14,959 nt of DNA from Anaerohalosphaeraceae bacterium (lineage in GTDB: Bacteria; Planctomycetota; Phycisphaerae; Sedimentisphaerales; Anaerohalosphaeraceae): the NCBI GenBank assembly GCA_030671565.1, contig DAOVIC010000023.1, forward strand, positions 1 to 14,959, in the 5' to 3' direction. Below the pieces are notes generated by a model. It had not been told where the DNA came from. It saw only the letters and a program-made list of their open reading frames with translations, and searched no databases. Shown here one piece after another: positions 1-9,200 of the stretch. Position 1 is the stretch's first letter; every line of letters starts with the position of its first letter. A program made the translations under genes and the position numbers.

Positions 1-1029
1 AAACAGCCCGACGATGGAACACGAACCCAGACCGCAGCTTTTTGTAATGGCGATATCTTTTCGCTTTGACAAAACGATCATATAAAAAATGCAGAATATC
101 AAAAGTATGATACCGCCGCTGACAATACCGAAGATCAGCATAAGCATCCCCATCTGTTTGCGGTATTCTGCGATAAGCTCGATATTTTTCTGAGTAGACG
201 TCTGTATTTCGGTAAACGATGCCCAGTAAAGGTCACTGGAAAAACTCTTCCATATAGTTCTTACACGTTCCAGCCCCGAAGCAATGTCGACACCTTCGCC
301 AAGTTTGATCTGAATTTCATCGCATATCTTCCCTTCGTCGGGATACAGTTGTTCGACAAGAACATCGATCGGCAGGTAGACTGCATTTTTGTCTAACTTG
401 TAGATGCCGCTGTGAAATATATCGGAAATTCTGAATTTAACTACTCGCGGCTTTTCGCTGGAGGCAGTTGCTGTTGTAAGGCCGACCTTCCTGCCGATAA
501 ACTCACTGCACGCGTTTTCGAAATCATATTCGTCTGTTTTTTCGTCAGGCCGGGCAACAACTCCGATGCCCACAAACCCACCCGTCTCTAACGGATGATC
601 CGACAAACTGAACGCCGGGGGAGTCGGGCTTTCCTTTTGACACAAAAGCGATTCGCCAAAACGTGTAACCTGTGTGCATTTGGCGATATCGACACCAAGT
701 ATAAAAACACCGCGAACGTTACCTTTTCCAAGATACAAAAGTCCGCCCTGACCGGCAAGAACAGGACCAGCCGCCGCAACCTCGTCGCTTGATTCCAGTT
801 CGGCGATCAGCTTGTCATATTGGGGTATCTTTTGCCTCGGAGGTGCCGAAATAACGATATCGCCCGTGGTATCTTTGGAACTTTGCTCAAGAGCATTGAT
901 AAATCCGCTAAACAAAGCCGAAACTACCATCAGCAGTGCGCAAGACATCGCCACGGCAACGATACTTAGCAGAACGATCTTCCTCTTGTAAAGGTATTTA
1001 AGACAAAGTAACAGACTCAACTGTTTCAT
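1..1029 (-). CDS. LolC/LolE-type ABC transporter permease (FtsX/MacB fold), 3' end outside window
   Basis: This is the N-terminal 343 residues of an inner-membrane permease; the frame stays open to the window edge, so the C-terminus is missing. A basic N-terminus precedes a first membrane segment (about residues 18-41). A large extracytoplasmic MacB-type domain follows (about 45-290), then a second membrane segment (about 294-319) and a cytoplasmic turn with 'SKRKDIAITKSCGL', which matches the 'KxKDIAIxKxxG' loop of FtsX/LolC permeases. Known family members work with a LolD-type ATPase to move lipoproteins or other substrates out of the inner membrane. The ATG at 1029 lies 25 bp after the lysS stop, so co-transcription with lysS and the S41 lipoprotein gene is likely. 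lysS followed by a Lol-type permease is a recurrent bacterial arrangement. The substrate cannot be told from sequence; a MacB-like export role is the main alternative. Confidence 0.82.
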   Translation of the reverse strand, partial: MKQLSLLLCLKYLYKRKIVLLSIVAVAMSCALLMVVSALFSGFINALEQSSKDTTGDIVISAPPRQKIPQYDKLIAELESSDEVAAAGPVLAGQGGLLYLGKGNVRGVFILGVDIAKCTQVTRFGESLLCQKESPTPPAFSLSDHPLETGGFVGIGVVARPDEKTDEYDFENACSEFIGRKVGLTTATASSEKPRVVKFRISDIFHSGIYKLDKNAVYLPIDVLVEQLYPDEGKICDEIQIKLGEGVDIASGLERVRTIWKSFSSDLYWASFTEIQTSTQKNIELIAEYRKQMGMLMLIFGIVSGGIILLIFCIFYMIVLSKRKDIAITKSCGLGSCSIVGLF

Positions 1030-1054
1030 GCGATAACCTGTGCAAAACCTTCGA

Positions 1055-2506
1055 TCATAAAGCGGACGGTTTAAGAAGTGGGAACAGTACAACATCGCGT
1101 ATGCTTGTTGCGCCGGTAAGCAGCATGACAAGCCGGTCTATCCCTATCCCCAACCCGCCGGCAGGAGGCATCCCGTATTTAAGGGCGTTTATGAAATCTT
1201 CGTCCATCGTCGCCATCGTCTCTTCCTGTCCGCGAAGCTGGGCCCTGAAATTGGCTTCCTGAACAGCAGGATCATTAAGCTCGGTGTATGCGTTTGCAAG
1301 TTCCATCTTGCCGACGAACAACTCGAACCGTTCGGCATAATCCGGATTTTCTTTGCTGCGTCTGGTCAAAGGACAAAGCTGTGCAGGATAATCTATCACA
1401 AACGTCGGATCGATAAGGTTATCCTCGACAGTCTCTTCAAAGACTTCGTTGATCACGACCGCATCGTCCATCACAGCTTCGTTGAGCCCAAGCTCTTCGG
1501 CCTTTTTCCGAACCGCGGCAAGATCGTCAATATCACAGCCGGCATGTTCCTTAAGCAGGTCCGCGTATTTCGCCCGCCGCCATGGCCTTGCATAATTGAT
1601 CTTCATCTCACCAAACTCAAGCTCGGTCCCTTCGCAGTGATTTTCGATCAGGTTGCACACCACATCTTCGGTGATATCCATCATCGTATTGTAATCGGCA
1701 TAGGCCTGGTAAAGTTCCATCATTGTGAATTCAGGATTGTGCCTCGTGCTAAGTCCCTCATTGCGGAAATTGCGATTTATCTCGAAAACCTTTTCCATGC
1801 CGCCAACGAGCAGACGTTTCAAAAACAATTCCGGAGCGATCCGTAAAAACAGTTCCATGTCCAGCGAGTTGTGATGTGTGGTAAAAGGTTTCGCAGCTGC
1901 ACCGCCGGCGATCGACTGCATCATCGGGGTCTCAACTTCGCAAAAGCCAAGATCGCCAAGGAACTTACGCATCGAAGCGATCATCGCGCTTCGCTTTTTG
2001 AAAAGCTCCATCACTTCAGGATTTGCCCAAAGGTCGACATACCTCTGCCGGTATCGAAGGTCGACATCGGCAAGACCGTGGAATTTCTCAGGAGGCTGAA
2101 GAAGAGCCTTACTTAGCGGCACAACTTCCTCTGCCCAAATAGTTATTTCGCCCGTACGTGTCTTACCAAGCTGACCGCGAGCGCCGATAATGTCACCGAG
2201 TTCAAGAAGCTTTAAAACATCCCATTGCCCGGACAGAAGTTTCTTGCTAAGCCCCAGCTGGATCGTACCGCTGGAATCCCTTAGAGTAATAAAGATCAGC
2301 TTGCCGATGTCGCGAAGAAGCACAATTCGTCCGGCTCCGCAAGCTTGCACATCTTCAGCGCCTTCGACATACTTTTCCCGGATCGCAACGGTAGATTCTG
2401 CGCCGTCAAATTTATCGCCGTAAGGATCGACCCCCATTTCACGCATGCGGTCTAATTTTTGCATACGCTGTTCTTCGAATTTGCCCAATACCGAATCTTG
2501 TGCCAA
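1055..2506 (-). CDS. lysS: Lysyl-tRNA synthetase, class II
   Basis: Charges tRNA(Lys) with lysine in the cytoplasm. The 483-residue length is usual for bacterial LysS. An N-terminal OB-fold anticodon-binding domain spans about residues 58-135. The class II catalytic core carries motif 2 around residues 241-266 ('FRNEG', 'TRHNPEFTMME') and motif 3 near the C-terminus, residues 450-464 ('GLGIGIDRLVMLL'), followed by the typical 'SIRDVVLFPLLKP' ending. The start codon is TTG, not ATG. An AAGGAG Shine-Dalgarno sequence lies 8 bp upstream of it, and the next in-frame Met (residue 15) would remove the start of the N-terminal helix and has no comparable site. The gene sits 47 bp after the S41 protease gene and 25 bp before the Lol-type permease gene, all on one strand. 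Identity is very secure. Confidence 0.97.
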   Translation of the reverse strand: MAQDSVLGKFEEQRMQKLDRMREMGVDPYGDKFDGAESTVAIREKYVEGAEDVQACGAGRIVLLRDIGKLIFITLRDSSGTIQLGLSKKLLSGQWDVLKLLELGDIIGARGQLGKTRTGEITIWAEEVVPLSKALLQPPEKFHGLADVDLRYRQRYVDLWANPEVMELFKKRSAMIASMRKFLGDLGFCEVETPMMQSIAGGAAAKPFTTHHNSLDMELFLRIAPELFLKRLLVGGMEKVFEINRNFRNEGLSTRHNPEFTMMELYQAYADYNTMMDITEDVVCNLIENHCEGTELEFGEMKINYARPWRRAKYADLLKEHAGCDIDDLAAVRKKAEELGLNEAVMDDAVVINEVFEETVEDNLIDPTFVIDYPAQLCPLTRRSKENPDYAERFELFVGKMELANAYTELNDPAVQEANFRAQLRGQEETMATMDEDFINALKYGMPPAGGLGIGIDRLVMLLTGATSIRDVVLFPLLKPSAL

Positions 2507-2514
2507 CCTGGTAA

Positions 2515-2520
2515 CTCCTT
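2515..2520 (-). promoter_or_regulatory. Shine-Dalgarno site deciding the TTG start of lysS
   Basis: AAGGAG on the minus strand, 8 bp before TTG at 2506-2504. It is one of the best ribosome binding sites in the window and fixes the non-ATG start of lysS. Confidence 0.85.
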
Positions 2521-2542
2521 TTACTGTTTACATACCGCTCTC

Positions 2543-2559
2543 AGTTGAATTTTTCAACT
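2543..2559 (-). repeat. Inverted repeat across the S41 gene stop codon
   Basis: Seven-base arms AGTTGAA / TTCAACT are separated by three bases, and the repeat includes the TGA stop of the S41 gene. The RNA could form a short AU-rich hairpin between the S41 and lysS cistrons. No T tract follows on the minus strand, so it is not a convincing terminator. It might mark an mRNA processing or attenuation point, or be chance. Confidence 0.35.
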
Positions 2560-4899
2560 TTTATTATTTTTGCCAACTGTTTTTTCTTTGGGTTTATCTT
2601 CAGACTCAGCCAACCCGATCTCTCCGCCGGCCTGAACTATTTTGGCCTGCAATACAAGCAGGCCAATTTGAAGCTGAGGATCTGCCTCAAGCGTTTCTTC
2701 CGCCGAATAACGCTTCACAGGTTTTGCTTTCATGTCGTGGTCGGCCTTAGCCAGTATATCGTTGGACCATTGGACCTCGACCCTTTTCTTCATCTCTTCT
2801 GTTGTCAGTTTAACTTCCACATCAGGGGCGATACCCCAGTCCGTCCTGCCCTGCTTTTCCATGACATACCTGTTCTTGACTCTCTGATTAGAGGGCAGGT
2901 GATAATACGCCATGGTGTATTTAAGCTGCGAACCCTCGCCGGAATAGGGCACTATTGTTTGAACGCTTCCTTTTCCGTATGTTCTCATACCCACAAGCGT
3001 GGCACGTCGATGCTCTACGTCCTGAAGGGCTCCTGCAACGATCTCAGAAGCACTCGCCGAGCTTTCGTTGATCAGGATCACCAGCGGATAATCGGGGTGC
3101 GTCCCTTTCCTGTGGGCGGTTTCATAATTTGCGATACCCCACCTCGGCTGACTCTTTACGATCAGGCCTTTTTCCACAAACATATCTACCACCGCCGCGG
3201 CAGTTGTCAGGTATCCCCCTGAATTATCGCGAAGATCGATGATAAGACCCTGCATCCCTCTTTCTTCCAGATCCAACAGCTGCGTATCCATATCGTGGGC
3301 TGTCGTATCCGTAAAACCTGTAAGGCGTATATATCCGATCCCGTTAACCGGATCGATCATGTGTCCCCACTTTCCTCCGTCTGAATTATCGTCGCTTTTG
3401 CTCGTGGATTTATCGCCGTTGGAGTTATTGTCACGCTGCCACCCGCGAATGGTTGGAACTATGATCCTGTCACGAATGATCGTGATATCTTCGGTAACCC
3501 CATTGGGATCGCCCTCGTGTTTTACCGTAAGCGTTACAGGAGTTCCCTTAGGGCCCGTGATCTTATTGACAACGCATGTAAGGGTCATATCTTCCGTCGT
3601 TTCGCCGTCGACGGCAACTATATTATCGTTGGCGTCAAGACCAGACGAATAAGCAGGCGTCCCGGGAAGAAGACTGGCGACGGTAAGTTTACCCCTGATC
3701 TTTGAAATATGGATACCGATCCCCGTAAAGTCCTGGGTCATATTTTTCTGGAAGTCCTTCACCCGCCATGGCCAAATCAGATTGGTAAACGGGTCAAGCG
3801 CCTCCAGCGCAGCTTCCGAAAACTGAGCTGCCACCACTTCCTCCGGAAGCTTGATCGTTCTAGCATTGAGATCCAGCACCTCAAAGAAAATGTCTACAAA
3901 CCCGTCTCTTCTGACAACTATCATCTTAGCGTCAAGTCGTGACTGGATATTATATAATCCGTTCTTCCATAGCTCGATGTTGCTCGCGTCAACGGTATAA
4001 GCAAGCTCTTTACCCTCGGTAGCCAGTACTTTGCCAAGCAAAAGACTGTTTTCAACGCCTTTCTGTGACATCTCCTTGTAATTGAGGTCGCTGACATAAC
4101 TAAAATCGAGCGCCTTGACTGTCCTGATAAGCATTTCAGGTTTGACGCCTTTGTATCTGTCGACACTTTTCTCGCAACTATTGTCCTTAAGGGCAGTCTC
4201 GATCGATGCCATTCTGGTAAGCGTATCGATCATGTCCTCATATTCTTCATTGTCCTCGTAGAGGCCCGACAGCCAGTAGTAACAATGAGCATAGGCCTCG
4301 ATCCACTTACCCTCTTCCTTGAGTTGCTGGCCCTTGCTGTCGGCGCTGGCGATAAGGTTTACCACAAAAGGCGTTTCCAGCAATTCCTCTTTCTGTTGCT
4401 GACCGGCAAATTCACTGGCACGCATAACAACCAGAAACATCTCGCTCAGTTTATTTGGTTCTTCAGGAATGCCCTTCTCGCTGATCTTGGCAAGTTCGGT
4501 CATTTGCTCCTGATAGGAATCTTCCTTTGACTTTTTACGGCTCTCATCGAGAATGTAATACTTTTCGGCGATCTCGCCCAGCTGCTGCAGCCTTGGATCC
4601 AAAGAGTGGTCTATACTATTAAGAATTTTTCGGGCATAGGCAAATTCACCGTTTATCATCTCTTTGCATACTGCTGTTACTATAGGCTCTGCGCCGAATC
4701 TTTCAGCAACAACCGTTTTGACAATATCGACTTCGGCAACATCAATTTCGACAACGTCGACTTCGGCAGGTTCGGCGATGGACAGGAGGTCGATCTGTTC
4801 AGTAACCGCCGGATCTGAGGTAGGTTCACATCCCATTACAAGCAGGATCACAAGTACCAGCCAGAAACTAAAACACTTTCTTCGATTCGTTATAGCCAA
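2554..4899 (-). CDS. S41 (CtpA/Prc-like) carboxyl-terminal processing protease, lipoprotein
   Basis: Predicted membrane-anchored serine protease of 781 residues starting at TTG 4899. The N-terminus has Arg-Arg-Lys, a hydrophobic segment and a lipobox ending V-M-G-Cys24, so it should be lipidated and face the periplasm. A Val/Asp/Glu-rich stretch (about 45-60) and a helical, TPR-like region (about 70-260) precede the PDZ domain (about 390-460, 'GIGIHISKIRGKLTVASLLP'). A hydrophilic Asn/Ser/Asp linker (about 490-510) leads to the S41 core. The Ser-Lys dyad is present: Ser616 in 'NESSASASEI' and Lys643 in 'TYGKGSVQ', with 'IIDLRDNSGG' before them. The family cleaves substrates near their C-termini in the envelope. 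It is longer than a typical CtpA (400-500). The reading frame also extends to an ATG at 4959, but that start has no ribosome site and spoils the signal peptide. It is the first gene of the S41-lysS-permease unit; I see no clear promoter. Confidence 0.88.
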   Translation of the reverse strand: MAITNRRKCFSFWLVLVILLVMGCEPTSDPAVTEQIDLLSIAEPAEVDVVEIDVAEVDIVKTVVAERFGAEPIVTAVCKEMINGEFAYARKILNSIDHSLDPRLQQLGEIAEKYYILDESRKKSKEDSYQEQMTELAKISEKGIPEEPNKLSEMFLVVMRASEFAGQQQKEELLETPFVVNLIASADSKGQQLKEEGKWIEAYAHCYYWLSGLYEDNEEYEDMIDTLTRMASIETALKDNSCEKSVDRYKGVKPEMLIRTVKALDFSYVSDLNYKEMSQKGVENSLLLGKVLATEGKELAYTVDASNIELWKNGLYNIQSRLDAKMIVVRRDGFVDIFFEVLDLNARTIKLPEEVVAAQFSEAALEALDPFTNLIWPWRVKDFQKNMTQDFTGIGIHISKIRGKLTVASLLPGTPAYSSGLDANDNIVAVDGETTEDMTLTCVVNKITGPKGTPVTLTVKHEGDPNGVTEDITIIRDRIIVPTIRGWQRDNNSNGDKSTSKSDDNSDGGKWGHMIDPVNGIGYIRLTGFTDTTAHDMDTQLLDLEERGMQGLIIDLRDNSGGYLTTAAAVVDMFVEKGLIVKSQPRWGIANYETAHRKGTHPDYPLVILINESSASASEIVAGALQDVEHRRATLVGMRTYGKGSVQTIVPYSGEGSQLKYTMAYYHLPSNQRVKNRYVMEKQGRTDWGIAPDVEVKLTTEEMKKRVEVQWSNDILAKADHDMKAKPVKRYSAEETLEADPQLQIGLLVLQAKIVQAGGEIGLAESEDKPKEKTVGKNNKS
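4720..4767 (-). repeat. Val/Asp-rich coding repeat in the S41 lipoprotein linker
   Basis: The 12-mer TCGACTTCGGCA (plus strand) occurs at 4727-4738 and 4757-4768, exactly 30 bp apart. It encodes alternating 'AEVDVVEIDVAEVDIV' just after the lipid anchor. This is an in-frame internal duplication of about ten codons and probably a flexible acidic tether. Confidence 0.6.
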
Positions 4900-4904
4900 A
4901 ACAA

Positions 4905-4908
4905 CCTC
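4905..4908 (-). promoter_or_regulatory. Ribosome binding site supporting the TTG start of the S41 lipoprotein
   Basis: GAGG lies 5 bp before TTG at 4899-4897. Starting here gives a short, positively charged n-region (M-A-I-T-N-R-R-K) ahead of the hydrophobic core. The upstream ATG at 4959 has no purine-rich site before it. Confidence 0.6.
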
Positions 4909-5089
4909 GCATACAAAATGAATGGTCAATAAATTGCCGCGGTCTAAAAATCGTGGCATCAGGATCGGAGCAAATAAACGGACGACCCCTTAACTTTTCG
5001 ACAATAACCGTCAAAAAAATTACTTCTTTTTGGCTGGGATACGCTTTAGCAGCAGTTTCAAACGCACAAGCCAACAACCCGAACAGCTG

Positions 5090-5132
5090 AAAAAGGATTG
5101 TGCAGCAGGCTTTTCGCCTCGCTGCACAATCC
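5090..5132 (-). terminator. Rho-independent terminator of fba
   Basis: On the minus strand a perfect 12-bp stem (GGATTGTGCAGC / GCTGCACAATCC) continues, after a single-base bulge, into AGGC/GCCT capped by GAAAA, and is followed directly by TTTTT. It begins 22 bp after the fba TAG. It separates fba from the downstream S41-lysS-permease unit. Confidence 0.92.
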
Positions 5133-5153
5133 ATGTTGATTGCAACTAATAGC

Positions 5154-6104
5154 CTACTTGCATTCGTCAGCTTTACCCGAACAGCCGAGAGCACGCAATT
5201 TTCTTACAACCATATCCTTGATGGCAGCCCGACCCGGTCCCAGGTACTTGCGAGGATCAAACTCCGCGGGGCTTTCTGCAAAGACCTGCCTGATCTTAGC
5301 TGTAAGTGCCATCCTGAGGTCAGTATCGATATTGATCTTACATATCGCTTTTTTCGATGCCTCTGTGATCGCAGACTCCGGAACACCCATCGCATCCGGC
5401 ATATCGCCGCCATACTTGTTGATAAGGTCCTTAAATTCCTTCAGTACGCTGCTGGAACCGTGCATTACAAGCGGGAAACCCGGCAGCTTCGTTGCTACTT
5501 CATCAAGTACGTCAAAGGCAAGCTTTGGTTCGGTCTTGAATTTGTAAGCACCGTGGCTGGTTCCGATAGCAATAGCAAGAGAATCACAACCCGTCTTCTC
5601 TACAAATTCCACAACCTGGTCAGGATCGGTCAGATGGTTATGTAAATCGTCTGCTGAGACGCCGACAACATCTTCTTCGATACCACCAAGCTGGCCAAGT
5701 TCCGCTTCTACCACAACACCGTGATCGTGAGCGTACTCAACTACCTGCTTGGTAAGCTTGATGTTACCTTTGAAAGACGAGTGAGACGCATCGATCATAA
5801 CCGATGTGAAACCGTCATCGACACACTGCTTGCAGCTCTCGAAAGTATCGCCGTGATCAAGGTGCATCACGATCGGGATCTCGGGATTCTCAGCAACAGC
5901 AACGTCGATTATTGCCTTCAGATAACTCATGCTGGCATAGGATCTGGCCCCGCGTGATATCTGCAGGATCAGGGGCGCCTTCTCTTCAGCAATAGCTTCG
6001 ACGATACCCTGTGTGATTTCCATATTGTTTACATTGAACGCGCCGATGGCATAATTGTTCTTATAAGCCATCTCAAACATTTTTTTGGTGTCAACTAGTG
6101 GCAT
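5154..6104 (-). CDS. fba: Class II fructose-bisphosphate aldolase
   Basis: Zinc-dependent aldolase of glycolysis and gluconeogenesis that interconverts fructose 1,6-bisphosphate with dihydroxyacetone phosphate and glyceraldehyde 3-phosphate in the cytoplasm. Its 316 residues fit the shorter class IIB group. Visible active-site elements are 'HLDHGD' (Asp83 as catalytic acid, His84 as zinc ligand), 'EAELGQLGG' (Glu135), 'GTSHGAYKF' (His184), 'VMHGSSS' (His215) and 'INIDTDLRMA' (260-266), which binds the substrate phosphate. The C-terminus 'RKYLGPGRAAIKD' is also typical. The start at 6104 has AAGGA 7 bp upstream. It has its own terminator and is separated from lptD by 132 bp holding a weak hairpin, so it is probably a single-gene unit. 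A tagatose-bisphosphate aldolase is the only realistic alternative, and the long C-terminal motif favours FBA. Confidence 0.95.
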   Translation of the reverse strand: MPLVDTKKMFEMAYKNNYAIGAFNVNNMEITQGIVEAIAEEKAPLILQISRGARSYASMSYLKAIIDVAVAENPEIPIVMHLDHGDTFESCKQCVDDGFTSVMIDASHSSFKGNIKLTKQVVEYAHDHGVVVEAELGQLGGIEEDVVGVSADDLHNHLTDPDQVVEFVEKTGCDSLAIAIGTSHGAYKFKTEPKLAFDVLDEVATKLPGFPLVMHGSSSVLKEFKDLINKYGGDMPDAMGVPESAITEASKKAICKINIDTDLRMALTAKIRQVFAESPAEFDPRKYLGPGRAAIKDMVVRKLRALGCSGKADECK

Positions 6105-6183
6105 GACTCCATCCTTACAATTAATTAGGTTAATAAAATAATCCGACAGTACTTCTGCCGGTAAATGACTTCTAAGTTTACAT

Positions 6184-6201
6184 AAAAATAGCCTTGGCTA
6201 T
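6184..6201 (-). terminator. Weak hairpin plus T tract, possible terminator after lptD-like gene
   Basis: Minus-strand arms ATAGC/GCTAT around CAAG (a sixth pair is possible on a tighter loop) are followed by TTTT. The hairpin is 36-49 bp beyond the lptD-like stop and before fba. The short stem makes it only a candidate; fba could still receive read-through. Confidence 0.4.
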
Positions 6202-6236
6202 CGAACCGAATCCTGCCCTAAAAACCAAACGACTAA

Positions 6237-9200
6237 TTATTCTTCGGCCGTCCACTCGGACAACGATATATATTTTCGCTTTCCGAAAGAAAGCTCTTTC
6301 ACGCCCTGCGCCCAGACGCTGAACATGACCGAATCACGATCAAGCGACTCGTCGGTTGCGAAAGAAAGGCTGTAGTAAAGCCTGTGGTATCGCCTCAGGA
6401 TCGCAAGTTCGCTTTTGACGTTTTTAGCATAATCTACATTGTATTCCTGCGAGAAACTCACCGTATACCTGTCATTTAAAGCATATGCTATGGAACCGAT
6501 AACTGCCTGCGAGCCTTCCTCATAAACACCGTCACTGGGAATATTCACTATCGAGGGCTTAAGGTATCGACTGCCAATATAATAGCTTATATCCGGGTAA
6601 ACGTAACGAGACATTCCGACATTGACCTGCTGAAATATGCCGCTTTCGGTATCATAGTTAAGATCGCTGAGCACTGTCGTCGTGTCAGTTATACGCCAGG
6701 AATAGTCCGCATTGACAGAATCCCGAACCATACCGAATCGACCGTCATTTCTCCTTGTAAGGAAAAAAGTCGACGGGTCATTGAAAATAAATTTCGCGGG
6801 CCCATAAGACCTCGCAGGCCCCATCGCCGAATCAGCCGTCTCATTTAAAAACGTGGCGTCGACATCGAACCGCATCCAGTCAACCGTACGCTTGTCGCCT
6901 TTGCGACCTCTTTGCGTCTGCCATCGCTGAGAAAGACCGAGATTGTAAGTGTCACGCATTTCAATAGTATCGTCATTGTCAAAGTAGGAAACCACTTCTG
7001 CATGGGGCTTGACTATATGCCGGATGCCGTCAACGTCCCAGAACTTTGACTGAATTTGCGGCATCTCTTTCCAGAACATCGTCGCAAGCCGTACACCCGT
7101 TTCGCCAAGGAACACCTTATCTTCCATCGGAGCAGCGACGGTCTCATTTAACCTGGTCGTATAGCCGTCTTTGTCATCATAACCGTAGCTGCCCGCAACA
7201 AAAGGCACAATGCTAAACTTCTCCGACTTTAACGGCATGTCAAGTTCATGACGAGTTGTAAAAAACGTATAAAACTGCTGCTGTCCGGCAGCGGTGCTGC
7301 TGTCCCCGATCCTGTCTCGAAATCTGCTTATCTGCGTATCGCTGTAGTAGGTCAATCTGTCATCCCACAGCGACTGGCCCTTGAGATGGTATTCCAGCGT
7401 AGGAACTTCTTCTGTCATCGTCTCAAAATCGTTTATACGGGCCTTTGTAAGAAACGAAAACGCCCAGTTATCTTTCAGGCGTTTCAGATGTAAAAGTGTT
7501 TCCTGGGCCTTTGAAGTATTGAACTCGTTACGGTAGAACGACTCGAGAAAGTTCTCGTCAGAGATATAGCTCAACTCAAATGTTGCCTGCCAGTCATAAG
7601 GCAGATACTGCCTGTGACGTGATGTGAAACGACCTCTGTACTCTTTATCGCTCGCCAGGTTCTGCCGTGAAGAAGTTCGCCCAAGGTCGTCTTCTCCGCG
7701 ATCTTTAACGATATATCCGCTAACACCGCCATAGTAATCCTGCTGTCCATAATCAACAACAATACCGGCACCTGCGCCTCGCTTGCTGAAATAATCCAGG
7801 TTCAAAGAACTGTCCGTCCCAGCCGGCTCCTTAAGCCCCAACATCTTCGCCAGGTACCACTGGGTCTGAACTATCGTGCCAAAATCGGAATCGCTTCCTA
7901 TGCTCGCACGTCGGATCGGCAGATCCGGACGTTCAAAATCTGTGCGTATCTTCGGCCACCCAAAGATCTTCCTCTCACCGAGCTTCAGTTCCACATCCGT
8001 AAGAAGCCCGTCATACTTACTGTCGTCGACAACCTTACCTGCACGTTCGTCAACGCCGGTCATATCCGTAAGAACCAGCTTAGAAGCTGTCATCGAGATT
8101 TGGGGAAGATAGAATTCGCTGGTCGTAAGCGTAATGTCTTCGGCTTCGAAAAGATTTTCCGAAACCTGCCGCAACTTGACAGCACGCAGGTATACCGGTA
8201 TGCCGCGTTTTTTATCGAACTTATGCATCTCGGCATTGACCGCAAGTGCACGGCTGTTTTCAAAATCATAGTACATCTCGTCCGCACGGACGGTCCTGGC
8301 TCCTTCGGTCATGATTATATTGCCCTGGAGATACGCTGCCGTAACATCACCTGAGGCAAGAACGTCTCCTTCGGAATCATCGGGCGATTTTTCAAGCCGC
8401 TCTCCGCCGTAGAACAGAACCGCATTATCCGCCTGAAATTCAACCAGATCGCCGCCTTCATTTTTCTTTTGCCAAAGATAAAAACGCCCTGTCAAAGTTG
8501 CTATCTTAGACCCATCCGCCAAAGTAGTAATATCCAGATCCGGCGCCTTTTCCCAAACTCCGGCGATGTTGACCGGATACCTGTAAGTTGGTTTCTTTTC
8601 CTCTTTCGTAACGAGCTCGGCTCTGTCCTTAACATCGGACTCGGCAGCAGGCTGGCCGGATTCTTCTGAACCTGCCTCGATAAAATCAGAAACACGCAAA
8701 GCCTTCTCGCCGCCTTCGACTTCGCCAGCCGCTTCATCAAGGAAAGGAAGTTTAACTTTTGAATCAATTACAAGTCCCTTGTCGGTTAGCCTGACAAAAT
8801 CAAGGGCGTTACGGTATATCCGCTGGTAACCCAACACCGATTTATCGCTGGTGTTGTGGTTCTCGGCCGTAACAAAAACCTCGCCGCTCACAAAAAAACT
8901 TACAAGCAGCGACGCTCCCTGCTCGACCACTGTTTCGCTAAGCCCGGAAGTACGTGACAGCTTTCCGCGCACCACCGAAACATTTCCCTCAAGATAAACA
9001 TCAGCAGTGTAATCGGTAACTTCGCTTCCCTCGCCCCAGCTGCTGATCGTCTTTAGCCAAACTATAGCCTGATCGCTGGAAAGCTGGTTGTCTCCGATCT
9101 CCATTGAAAAATGTCCGTCAAGGATCATCACGTGCACGCTGTCGTTTCCACCGTCATAAACCGTTGCATTGGTCGCGGAAAAACGAAGGTCCTGTCCGGC

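Noticed and set aside
2545..3222. 225-codon open frame on the plus strand
   Set aside because: Lies antisense to the S41 protease core, has no ribosome site, and its translation is aromatic/Cys/Arg-rich with no family resemblance; it is a codon-bias shadow.
4960..5089. Promoter for the S41-lysS-permease unit
   Set aside because: TTGACG and TTGCTC words occur on the minus strand, but none has a credible -10 at 16-18 bp; no call made although a promoter is expected here.
4868..5194. 108-codon minus-strand frame between fba and the S41 gene
   Set aside because: Begins inside the fba C-terminus, reads through the terminator and ends inside the S41 signal peptide; composition is not protein-like.
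5100..5645. 181-codon open frame on the plus strand
   Set aside because: Antisense to fba and starting inside its terminator hairpin; no start site and no recognisable protein.
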